A DNA stretch of 64,000 nt from Phycisphaeraceae bacterium. GTDB taxonomy: Bacteria; Planctomycetota; Phycisphaerae; Phycisphaerales; UBA1924. Of the stretch, positions 1 to 8,277 are shown piece by piece. The position numbers and the translations under genes are program-made. The stretch covers positions 1 to 64,000 of the forward strand of contig JAHBXB010000004.1 of NCBI GenBank assembly GCA_019636655.1, in the 5' to 3' direction. Positions within the stretch are counted from its first letter, which is position 1. Every line of letters begins with the position of its first letter. The notes beneath the pieces are model-generated. The model was not told where the DNA came from, did no database searches, and saw only the letters and a list, made by a program, of their open reading frames with translations.

Positions 1-796
<796 letters not shown>

Positions 797-886
797 GCGT
801 CCGTGCATCCGCGTGGCCGTGCGGGTGTGGGCATCGTACCACGGAGACCCGCGGCTTGAACCCCAGCGGCTGGCTGATCGGTTCCG

Positions 887-892
887 TAGGCT
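887..892 (+). promoter_or_regulatory. -10-like hexamer TAGGCT, 6 nt before the purB start
   Basis: TAGGCT is separated from the purB ATG by 6 nt, so transcription would start at or next to the A of ATG (leaderless). No Shine-Dalgarno sequence and no clear -35 element are present. The same hexamer at the same distance precedes the radical SAM gene starting at 14796. Confidence 0.4.
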
Positions 893-898
893 TGTGCG

Positions 899-2413
899 AT
901 GCCTCAACCCACCTCCCCGTACGACACCTACACCAGCCCTCTTGCACAGCGGAACGCCAGCCCGGAGATGCTGCGGCTGTGGTCCCCCAGGCACAAGTTC
1001 AACACGTGGCGGCGGATCTGGCTGGCGGTCGCCGAGGCCCAGCACGAGCTTGGGCTGCCGGTGACGAAGGAGCAGGTGGAGGAACTGCGGGCGGTGGTGA
1101 ACCGGCCCGGCGGCATTACGGATGCGGAGATGCAGGCCGCGGAGAAATACGAGCGGGACCTGCGGCACGACGTGATGGCGCATGTGCACGCACTGGGGGA
1201 TTCGTGCCCGAAGGCCAAGGGCATCATCCACCTGGGGATGACGAGCCAGGATGTGGTGTGCAATGCTGACTTATTGTGCATCTTCGAAAGTGCACAGCTG
1301 CTTTGGATCAAGAAGATCCGGCTCATCCAGTCACTCGCGTGCTTTGCGGGTCATACAGCAAAGATCCCCACGCTGGGGTTTACGCACTATCAACCCGCAC
1401 AGCCCCTCACCGTCGGGCGTCGGGCAGCGCAATGGGCACACGATCTGTACAGCTGTCCGATTCGTCCTGCCTCGTGGGCTTACCTTCGCGGATTGCGCGG
1501 TGCGACAGGCACGCAGGCTTCATTCTTAGAGCTGTGCGATGGGGATTCGCGGCGAGTAGATGAACTTGAGATGGCATTCGTTCGGAAGATCTGGAGGGCC
1601 CTGGAGGGATCCCATCTGACTCGGCTGGATTCGAAGCCGCTTCTCTTCAGTCTGACAACACAGACATATCCGCGATTGACCGATTCGCTTGTGCTTTCCG
1701 ATGTTGCAACGCTCGCCTCTGTCCTCTACAAGATCGCCACCGACATCCGCCTCCTCTGCAACCGCAAGGAACTCGACGAACCCTTCGAGACCAAGCAGAT
1801 CGGCTCCTCCGCCATGCCCTACAAGCGCAACCCCATGCGCTGCGAGCGCATCTGCGGGCTCACGCGGTTTGTCATGAACCTCGTCGGCAACGCCTACGAC
1901 ACCGCGGCGACCCAGTGGCTAGAGCGCACGCTCGACGACTCGTCCAACCGCCGCCTGAGTCTCCCCGAGGCCTTCCTCGCGCTCGACGGGGCGCTCGACC
2001 TGATGCACAACGTCGCGAGCGGGCTCATCGTGCACGAGGCGATGGTTAGGAAGAACCTGATGGCCGAGCTGCCGTTCATGGCCACCGAGAACATCCTGAT
2101 GGCGTGCGTGAAGGCGGGCGGGGACCGGCAGCACTACCACGAACTGATCCGCGTGCACGCGCAGGCCGCGGGGGCCCGCGTGAAGGACGAGGGGCTCGAC
2201 AACGATCTTCTCGAGCGTCTGAAGGCCGACCCCGCGTTCCACCCGCCGGCGCTGAAGAACGAACTCGACTGGTCGGGTCTCATGGACCCGATGAGGTACA
2301 TCGGCCGCAGCGTGGAGCAGACGGAGCGGTTCATCAAGGAGGTCGTCGAGCCCCTACGGCAGCAGTACGGCGAGGCGATCGCGAAGCTCGGCGAGAGTTC
2401 GCCGCGGGTGTAG
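899..2413 (+). CDS. purB: adenylosuccinate lyase
   Basis: Cleaves SAICAR to AICAR and adenylosuccinate to AMP, each with release of fumarate, in cytosolic purine synthesis. The 504-residue product belongs to the fumarase/aspartase superfamily; the diagnostic loop GSSAMPYKRNPMRCERI lies near residues 300-316, and HLGMTSQDV and TLGFTHYQPAQPLT form the other conserved blocks. Length and domain order resemble the longer, animal-like PurB subgroup. The start codon has no Shine-Dalgarno sequence but has a -10-like hexamer 6 nt upstream. Odd feature: from about 1262 to 1735 codon choice is relaxed, with many A/T third positions, while both flanks use strongly G/C-ending codons; the protein still aligns with the family through this stretch without a gap. 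Confidence 0.95.
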   Translation: MPQPTSPYDTYTSPLAQRNASPEMLRLWSPRHKFNTWRRIWLAVAEAQHELGLPVTKEQVEELRAVVNRPGGITDAEMQAAEKYERDLRHDVMAHVHALGDSCPKAKGIIHLGMTSQDVVCNADLLCIFESAQLLWIKKIRLIQSLACFAGHTAKIPTLGFTHYQPAQPLTVGRRAAQWAHDLYSCPIRPASWAYLRGLRGATGTQASFLELCDGDSRRVDELEMAFVRKIWRALEGSHLTRLDSKPLLFSLTTQTYPRLTDSLVLSDVATLASVLYKIATDIRLLCNRKELDEPFETKQIGSSAMPYKRNPMRCERICGLTRFVMNLVGNAYDTAATQWLERTLDDSSNRRLSLPEAFLALDGALDLMHNVASGLIVHEAMVRKNLMAELPFMATENILMACVKAGGDRQHYHELIRVHAQAAGARVKDEGLDNDLLERLKADPAFHPPALKNELDWSGLMDPMRYIGRSVEQTERFIKEVVEPLRQQYGEAIAKLGESSPRV

Positions 2414-2423
2414 TCCTTCTCAG

Positions 2424-3515
2424 TCATTGCCCGATCGACTTGTCCATGACATCCATGGCGGTCGCCGCGCACTGGGCGGCCTTGTCCCACGGCACGGGCG
2501 CCGGGGGGCCGAAGGAGTACTTCGCGAACTCCGCCGCGAGCGCCGGGCGTGCGGGGATGTTGTGTGAGTCGCTCTCGGCCAGGAGGCGTTCGCCGGCCGC
2601 GGAGATGAGAAAATCGAGCAGGCGGCGGGCGTTGGCGGGGTTGGGGCCGGCGCGGACGATCGCGGCGGTGTTGGGCGTGGCCATGACGCCGGTAGGAGTG
2701 GCGGCGGCGTCAGCGCCTGCCAGGTTGATGTGCGCCGGCACGGCGTCGATCGGCCAGCCGTTGCGCTGGCCGGCGAAGACGTCGTCGCTGTCGGTCCAGC
2801 CGATGTCGATCTCGCCCGCCGCGGCAGCGCGGACCACGCTCATGTTGCCGTCGTAGAGGCGGACGCCGTTGTCTTTCAGCGAGGCGCCGAGTCGGCTCAG
2901 CGTCTCCTCGCCGTGGAGGGCCATGATGGCGGCGACGTGGCCGCGGGTGGTGCCGAACTGGGGGCGGGCGATTCCGATGCGGCCCTTGAACGCTGGGGAG
3001 GCGATGGCGAAGAGGTCGGGCCCGATGTCGCCGGGCCTGGTCCGGCCGGTGTGGTAGACGATCACGCGGTCGCGGCTGGCAAAGCCGTACCAGTTTCCGG
3101 CGTGGCCGCGGAGCGCGGCCGGCCAGCCGGCGCCGGGGAAGTCGCGCTCGTTGGCCTCGCTGCGGTAGGGCTCGAGGATTCCGGCGTTCGAGAGTTGCAC
3201 CGTGCCCATCGCCTCGCTGGACCACCAGACGTCGGCCCGCGGCGAGCCCTTCTCGGCGATGAGGCGCTGTACAAGCCCGGTGGTCTTGGTGGCCTCGGTG
3301 TCGCCGACGGAGCGGACCTTGATCGAGGTCGCCCGCTCGAAGGGCGAGACGATGAGCGAGAGGACCTCGGGGTCGGCGCTGGAATAGAGGATGACCTCGC
3401 CAGGGCCGCCGGCCGGAGCGCGGTGGCAGGACCACAGCGAGCCCGCGGCGATGGCCGTGGCGGAGGCGGTGAGGAACTCACGCCGGTTCAGGCTGCTGCG
3501 GCGGGGGGAGTTCAC
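2424..3515 (-). CDS. Tat-exported extracellular solute-binding protein (Fe3+/spermidine-type ABC transporter component)
   Basis: Periplasmic or lipid-anchored binding protein of an ABC importer, 363 residues. The N-terminus has twin arginines at residues 11-12 (SLNRREFLTA), a hydrophobic stretch, and Cys30 in a lipobox-like context (SLWSC), so it is probably exported folded and lipidated. The mature part (VILYSSADPEVLSLIV, ADVWWSSEA, YGFASRDRVIVYHT, IGIARPQFGTTRGH) follows the iron-binding FbpA/AfuA-like family of type 2 periplasmic binding folds. Its ATG overlaps the stop of the upstream coiled-coil gene as ATGA, indicating translational coupling. No permease or ATPase gene is adjacent, so the cognate transporter must be elsewhere. 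The substrate is inferred only from family resemblance. Confidence 0.8.
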   Translation of the reverse strand: MNSPRRSSLNRREFLTASATAIAAGSLWSCHRAPAGGPGEVILYSSADPEVLSLIVSPFERATSIKVRSVGDTEATKTTGLVQRLIAEKGSPRADVWWSSEAMGTVQLSNAGILEPYRSEANERDFPGAGWPAALRGHAGNWYGFASRDRVIVYHTGRTRPGDIGPDLFAIASPAFKGRIGIARPQFGTTRGHVAAIMALHGEETLSRLGASLKDNGVRLYDGNMSVVRAAAAGEIDIGWTDSDDVFAGQRNGWPIDAVPAHINLAGADAAATPTGVMATPNTAAIVRAGPNPANARRLLDFLISAAGERLLAESDSHNIPARPALAAEFAKYSFGPPAPVPWDKAAQCAATAMDVMDKSIGQ

Positions 3516-5287
3516 TTCTTCGGCGCGGCTTCGGGGGCCGGAGCCGGGGTCGAGGAGGGAGTCTTGATTTCCTCGGCCTTGGCCTTGGCGGCGAGGCGTC
3601 CGAAGTAGTGCTTGACAGTGTCCTGGTATTCGCGGGGGACGAGGTTGCCCTCGATGGCCTCGGTGGCGCTGCGCTCGGCGGTCTCGACCGCCGCGGCGAA
3701 CTCGGCGTGGGACTCGCCCTTGACCTGGTCACCTTGGACGAGGCGGCTGGAGATGATCGGTCCGCCCTGGTTGCGGGTGCGGGCCTTCTCCTTGGTGAAC
3801 TTGGTCTCGTCCTCTTCCTCGCCGATGTTGCCGCCGCCCATGCTGCGGCCAGGCCCGCCCTGCCCCCACCCCGTGTTCTCGTTCCAGCCCTCTTCCCAGG
3901 GCTTGGTGCCCATCTTGTCGGCGAGGCCGTCGGCGCACTCGCCCATGCCGGGGTTGTCGCAATCGCTGAAGCCGGCGAGTTCGGCGAGGGAGCCGTCGCA
4001 CTCCTGCATCGCGGCGTCGGCCATCGCCATTTCCTGGGCCATCTGCTCGAGCTGGGCCATCTCGTTCATCATCCCCTCGAGCCCCTCCATGCCGTCCTTG
4101 GAGAGGCCCTCCTTGCCCATGCCCTGGGCCATCTGGCCCATGGAGTCGGACATGGACTGGCACATGCCCGCGGCCTGCTGCTGGGCCTTGGCCATCTCCT
4201 CGAGGGCCTGTTTCTGCTCCTCGGTGAGGTTCTGGGCCTCTTCGAGGGCTTTCTTCAGGGCCTCGGGGTTGGAGGCGAGGTTCTTGTCGAGGCCGGCTTT
4301 CTCCAGCGCGTCCTCGAGTTCCTTCTTCTCCTGGGCGAGTTTCGCGAGTTGCTCCTGGAGCGACTTCATCTGCGCGGCGAGCTTGGCCTTCTGGTCCTCG
4401 CTGAGCTGGCCGGACTGCATCTTCTCGGCGAGCTTCTGCAGCTCGGCGGCGGCCTGATCGAAGTTGCCCTTGGAGAGTTGCGAGGCGAGTTCGGAGAGGT
4501 GGCCGTCGCCGGGGGTTCTCAGTTGCTTGAGGTCCTTGCGGATCGCGTCGAGGGACTGGCCCTTCTCGCTGTTCTTGAGGGCCTCGAGCCGTTCCTTCAG
4601 AGAAGTGAGCCGCTTGGCCGCATCGCGCCGGATCTCCTCGGCGGACTTTGCCTCGGGGCGGCCGGAGGCAGAGTCGTCCCCCTTGTCCTTGTCGAGGCCG
4701 AGTTTGGCGATGATGTCGTCGACCTTGGCGGTGGCGGACTCGGCCTGGAACTTGGCCTCGATGATCGCGGTCTGCTGCTCCTTGGCGGCGGCGATGCCCT
4801 TGGCCCGGCCGAACAGGTCGAGGTTGGGCACGGTGAGCCAGACGACCAGCAGCGCCAGCCCCAGGGCCAGCGGCGCCGGCCAGAACCGCGGCGGTGCGAT
4901 CGGGACCGCGCGCCGGACGTTCACGCCGCGGGCCTTGGTGGCGGCGGATTCGACGGCGAGGCGGGACCAGGGATCGTCGTTGCGGGAGATGAAGAGGGCG
5001 GTCGACAGGGTCTCGCGGAGGTCGGCTCCCTCATCGACGCGGCGGGCGACGGCCTGGCGATCGGCCCGGGCGAAGACGGACCACGCGACGGCGCCGACCA
5101 GAACGCCGACGCCGGACCAGCCGGCGACGGTCCACCACGGAACCTCGAAGACCACCGCGCGCTGGGTCAGCCGGAGGGCGATCAACGCGCCGACCGCCAC
5201 GGCGAGAAGCAGGACGAGCGAGTGGACGAACGAGGTCGCCCAGAGCCGCCACGCCGCCAACCGGAGCACGCGAGCAATATCAGACAT
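3512..5287 (-). CDS. multi-pass membrane protein with long coiled-coil domain (DUF4175-like), function unknown
   Basis: About 591 residues from the ATG at 5287 (MSDIARVLRL). Three hydrophobic segments lie in the first 170 residues (FVHSLVLLLAVAVGALIALR; a second around WWTVAGWSGVGVLVGA; a third around LALGLALLVVWLTVP). A Lys/Glu/Gln/Ala-rich predicted coiled coil of some 200 residues follows, then a Met/Gln-rich segment and a Gly-rich tail ending in repeated Ala-Pro. The layout resembles planctomycete proteins found near MoxR/BatA-type gene sets, but no such partners occur here. It is translationally coupled to the downstream binding-protein gene. A sigma70-like promoter lies upstream at 5418-5446. 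I do not recognise a specific function; a scaffold or envelope-tension role is only a guess. Confidence 0.75.
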   Translation of the reverse strand: MSDIARVLRLAAWRLWATSFVHSLVLLLAVAVGALIALRLTQRAVVFEVPWWTVAGWSGVGVLVGAVAWSVFARADRQAVARRVDEGADLRETLSTALFISRNDDPWSRLAVESAATKARGVNVRRAVPIAPPRFWPAPLALGLALLVVWLTVPNLDLFGRAKGIAAAKEQQTAIIEAKFQAESATAKVDDIIAKLGLDKDKGDDSASGRPEAKSAEEIRRDAAKRLTSLKERLEALKNSEKGQSLDAIRKDLKQLRTPGDGHLSELASQLSKGNFDQAAAELQKLAEKMQSGQLSEDQKAKLAAQMKSLQEQLAKLAQEKKELEDALEKAGLDKNLASNPEALKKALEEAQNLTEEQKQALEEMAKAQQQAAGMCQSMSDSMGQMAQGMGKEGLSKDGMEGLEGMMNEMAQLEQMAQEMAMADAAMQECDGSLAELAGFSDCDNPGMGECADGLADKMGTKPWEEGWNENTGWGQGGPGRSMGGGNIGEEEDETKFTKEKARTRNQGGPIISSRLVQGDQVKGESHAEFAAAVETAERSATEAIEGNLVPREYQDTVKHYFGRLAAKAKAEEIKTPSSTPAPAPEAAPKK

Positions 5288-5417
5288 CGCACCCACTCCA
5301 ATACCCCCGTTTTCCCCCAGGCGAGCCCTGGGAACCCATCCTTGTACCACTGTCTTCGGCGTACGGTGCTGGCGGTTCGCTCATTGAGACAGGACTGTGA
5401 CACAAACTCCAAACAAT

Positions 5418-5446
5418 ACCATAACATACCAACTGATGGGTGTCAA
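5418..5446 (-). promoter_or_regulatory. sigma70-like promoter for the 3512-5287 gene
   Basis: On the minus strand TTGACA (5446-5441) is followed after 17 nt by TATGGT (5423-5418): a perfect -35 hexamer, ideal spacing and a 4/6 -10. It lies in a locally AT-rich stretch between divergent genes, with a predicted leader of about 120 nt to the ATG at 5287. Confidence 0.55.
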
Positions 5447-5488
5447 GCCCGGTTTGCCCATTCCGGTCGCCGGGCGGATCATGAGCCC

Positions 5489-6946
5489 ATGAGTCTTCCT
5501 GGCGCCCTCGGTCCCCGCTCCGCCCCCGCCCCGCGGGCGCCTGAGGAGCCCAAGGCGACCCGCAAGGCGGTCGAGGTGGACCGGCTGTTTGCGTGGCAGC
5601 GGGAGAATGACACCCGGGGGCTGCGGTTTCAGTGGGCGTGCGCGGCGGCGAGTTGCCTGATGGTGATGGGGCCGGCCTCGATGGTGGAGTGGGCGCTGGC
5701 GCCGGCGGTGGTGTGCACGCTGATCCGCATCCGCTGGACCTGGCCGATGGCGAACCGGCTGGGTGAGCAGGCGTCGAGCAAGTGGCTGATGGCGTGGATC
5801 GCGTGGTGCGGGGTGGCGATGGCCTGGACGCTCGACCGCACGCAGGGGTTGGACGACTTCGGGACGCTGCGGTTCGCGGTCCTCATCCCGTGCCTGTGGC
5901 CGGCGATGGAGCGGCGCGGGCTGATGGTGCGGTGCCTGATCGCCGGTGCGTTCGCGGCGAACATCGTGCAGTTCCTGTCCGCCGCGGGAGTCGGGTCGTG
6001 GGATGGGATCGGCTGGCTGGTGCGACGATTGACGTGGTCGAGGGACGTTGATCGGCACTCGGCGTGGTGGCAGCCGGTGGTGGGGGGGTCGTTGCTGGTG
6101 GCGGCTCTGGGGATGCATCTGCCCGCGGCGTTCCTGGGGCCGGCGCGGACGCGGATGCTGGGGCTTACCGGGGTGCTCGCATCCGCGGCGGGGATTGCGC
6201 TGACGGGGTCTCGCGGGGCGTGGCTCGCGGCGATGGCGCTGGCGGTGGTGTTCGTGCTGTTCGCGATCAGCCGCGTGGAGGACCGGCGGAAACTGCTTGG
6301 GGTGATCCCGCTCGCGGCGTGCGGGGCCCTGCTGCTGGGGCTTGGGGCGTGGAAGGCCATGGGGCCGGCGCTGGAGCGGCGGTTCAGCACGGGCGTGGCG
6401 GAGGTGCGGGCGGCGCTGGAGCACGGCGACTACACCACGGACACCGGCAAGCGGATCTACATGTTCGAGGTGGGGTGGCACGCGGTGCAGCAGCGGCCGC
6501 TGGTGGGCGTGGGGATCGGCGGGTTCCGGAAGTTTGGGGAACAGGACGCGGCGGCGCACGGGCTGGATCCGGCCGTCGACGGGGTGCACGCCCACGCGCA
6601 CAACACGCCGATGCAGATCATGGTGACGCTGGGCGCTGTGGGGCTAGCGATCGCCGGGACGTCGATCGTGCTGATCGGGCTGGGGGAGTGGCGGCGGCTG
6701 CGGGGCACGGCGAGGCACAGTTACCCGCGGTGGTGCGGCTATGAAGCGGGTCCGGCGTTTGCGCTGCTGGGCCTGTGCATCGCGGGCATCACGGACTCCA
6801 TTCACATCAACCAGCAGACGAGCGCTGTGCTGTACGTGCTGATCGCGCTGTGCACGCCGCTGAGGCCCGTCGCGATGGATGAGGCCGGCGTGGACGCCGA
6901 GAGGGACGAGCAGGGCGCGGATGCCGACGGGCCGGCGGCGCCATGA
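5489..6946 (+). CDS. O-antigen ligase/polymerase-like (Wzy/WaaL superfamily) membrane protein
   Basis: A 485-residue polytopic inner-membrane protein likely to polymerise or ligate an exported polysaccharide. About ten hydrophobic segments alternate with short loops. The family hallmark is a large loop before the last membrane segments containing RPLVGVGIGGFRKFG and then HAHAHNTPMQIMVTLGAVGL, the Wzy_C-type motif; GSRGAWLAAMAL marks an earlier conserved helix. I place the start at the ATG at 5489 (MSLPGALG): further upstream the frame runs antisense to another gene and has no coding character. The ATG of the following glycosyltransferase overlaps this stop by 4 nt, so the pair probably forms an envelope-polysaccharide operon. 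Whether it acts as ligase or polymerase cannot be told from sequence. Confidence 0.85.
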   Translation: MSLPGALGPRSAPAPRAPEEPKATRKAVEVDRLFAWQRENDTRGLRFQWACAAASCLMVMGPASMVEWALAPAVVCTLIRIRWTWPMANRLGEQASSKWLMAWIAWCGVAMAWTLDRTQGLDDFGTLRFAVLIPCLWPAMERRGLMVRCLIAGAFAANIVQFLSAAGVGSWDGIGWLVRRLTWSRDVDRHSAWWQPVVGGSLLVAALGMHLPAAFLGPARTRMLGLTGVLASAAGIALTGSRGAWLAAMALAVVFVLFAISRVEDRRKLLGVIPLAACGALLLGLGAWKAMGPALERRFSTGVAEVRAALEHGDYTTDTGKRIYMFEVGWHAVQQRPLVGVGIGGFRKFGEQDAAAHGLDPAVDGVHAHAHNTPMQIMVTLGAVGLAIAGTSIVLIGLGEWRRLRGTARHSYPRWCGYEAGPAFALLGLCIAGITDSIHINQQTSAVLYVLIALCTPLRPVAMDEAGVDAERDEQGADADGPAAP

Positions 6947-8148
6947 GGATCCTCGTCGCCGCGGGCATGATTTCGTGGCGGCCGTGGGCGGATGGGCCGC
7001 TGGTGGGAGCGATCGTTCGGTCGCTGGCGTCGCGGGGGCACGAGGTGCACGTCGCGGCGGACTCGATCGACGACGATTCGATCCTGGCGGGCGCCGCGGG
7101 GGTCGTTGCGATGCGTCCGCTGGAGGACAACCCTCACCGGAGCGCCGCGAGGTTTGTCCGGTTTGTGCGGTCGCGCCGGCACGAGGTGTCGCCGCGGGTG
7201 ATGCTGTCGTGCTCGCACCTGGTCGGCGCGGAGGTGTGGATGCCGACGGACTTCAGCGCGTGGGCGTGGTTTGCGTCCGTGCGGAGGCAGGCGGGGTGGC
7301 TGCGGATCGGCATGAAGATGGCCAGGCACATCGGGTTGCCGGCTTCGCTGTGGTGCGAGCGGTCGGCGGGGCGGTCGGCAGGGGTCGGGCGGGCGCTGGT
7401 GTCGGGGCCGGGGGCGGCGGCGGACCTGATGCGGTCGTTTCCCGGGCTGGCGTCGCGGGTTGTGCACGTGGGGACTGCGAGCCTGTTGGAGCCGTCGTCG
7501 GCGGAGGAGGCGGGCAGGATCCGGTCGAGGATGCGGACCGCGATGGGGATTGGGCCGGGGGTGCAGATCGTGCTAGTCTCGATCCCCTGGCCGGTGGTGC
7601 ACGATGATCCGCAGTTGACCAACATGCTGGAGGGGCTGCGGCTGCTGGGGGATCGCGGACCGCGGCTGGTGGTGCTGGCCCGCGACGCGGTCGCGGTGCA
7701 CACCGCGGCGTGCCGGGCGGATGTGGATGGGTCGGTGCAGATCCTGGGCCGGGCGGAGGATCCGACCCCCTTGCTGCTGGGGGCGGATGTGGCTCTGTCG
7801 CCGATGGTGCCCCATGGGGGGGTGTTCTGGGCCGGGTCGTTCGGGCGGTTCGCGGCCGATGCGGTCCGGCTTGGGCGGCCGGTGATCGCGGCCCCAGGGA
7901 CGGGCGCGGCGGACGTGCTCGGGGGTGTTGGGATGGCGGGGGCCGGGCTGGTGGCCGGCGGAACGGATGCCAGGTCGTGGGCCGACGCGCTGGCCCATGT
8001 CGGGAGTGACGAGTGGATTGGCGGGGCGACGGCGGCGGCCTCCGGGGCATCGGATTCACTGAGTCTGAACCGGTTTGTGGACCGCCTGGAGGGGGTGCTG
8101 AACGAGACTGCGGGGATTGGAAGAGCGGAAGGCGGCGTGCCGATGTGA
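6943..8148 (+). CDS. glycosyltransferase, GT-B fold (GT4-like)
   Basis: A 401-residue cytosolic or membrane-associated sugar transferase. The N-terminal half begins MRILVAAGMISWRPWADGPL with the Rossmann-like acceptor domain; the C-terminal half carries the donor-binding part (LVVLARDAV, VQILGRAEDPTPLLLGADVA, then GRFAADAVRLGRPVIAAPGT) characteristic of family GT4 (Glycos_transf_1). It is translationally coupled by an ATGA overlap to the O-antigen-ligase-like gene, so both probably act on the same surface polysaccharide. The donor and acceptor sugars are not predictable. It is more divergent from the other glycosyltransferases in the window than those at 19-21.6 kb are from each other. Confidence 0.8.
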   Translation: MRILVAAGMISWRPWADGPLVGAIVRSLASRGHEVHVAADSIDDDSILAGAAGVVAMRPLEDNPHRSAARFVRFVRSRRHEVSPRVMLSCSHLVGAEVWMPTDFSAWAWFASVRRQAGWLRIGMKMARHIGLPASLWCERSAGRSAGVGRALVSGPGAAADLMRSFPGLASRVVHVGTASLLEPSSAEEAGRIRSRMRTAMGIGPGVQIVLVSIPWPVVHDDPQLTNMLEGLRLLGDRGPRLVVLARDAVAVHTAACRADVDGSVQILGRAEDPTPLLLGADVALSPMVPHGGVFWAGSFGRFAADAVRLGRPVIAAPGTGAADVLGGVGMAGAGLVAGGTDARSWADALAHVGSDEWIGGATAAASGASDSLSLNRFVDRLEGVLNETAGIGRAEGGVPM

Positions 8149-8277
8149 GTTCGCTGGTTTGTGGGCCTGGCGGCCGTGGAATTGCCGCGGGCGATCGGGC
8201 CTCGTAGCCTCCACCCTTGCCGCGCGCCCAGCGAGATCACCGGGCGGAAGCGGCCGTCTGAAACGGATTCTCATCAC

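Noticed and set aside
3608-5480. Long N-terminal extension of the O-antigen-ligase-like frame
   Set aside because: This part is antisense to the coiled-coil gene and has no coding character; the real start is at 5489.
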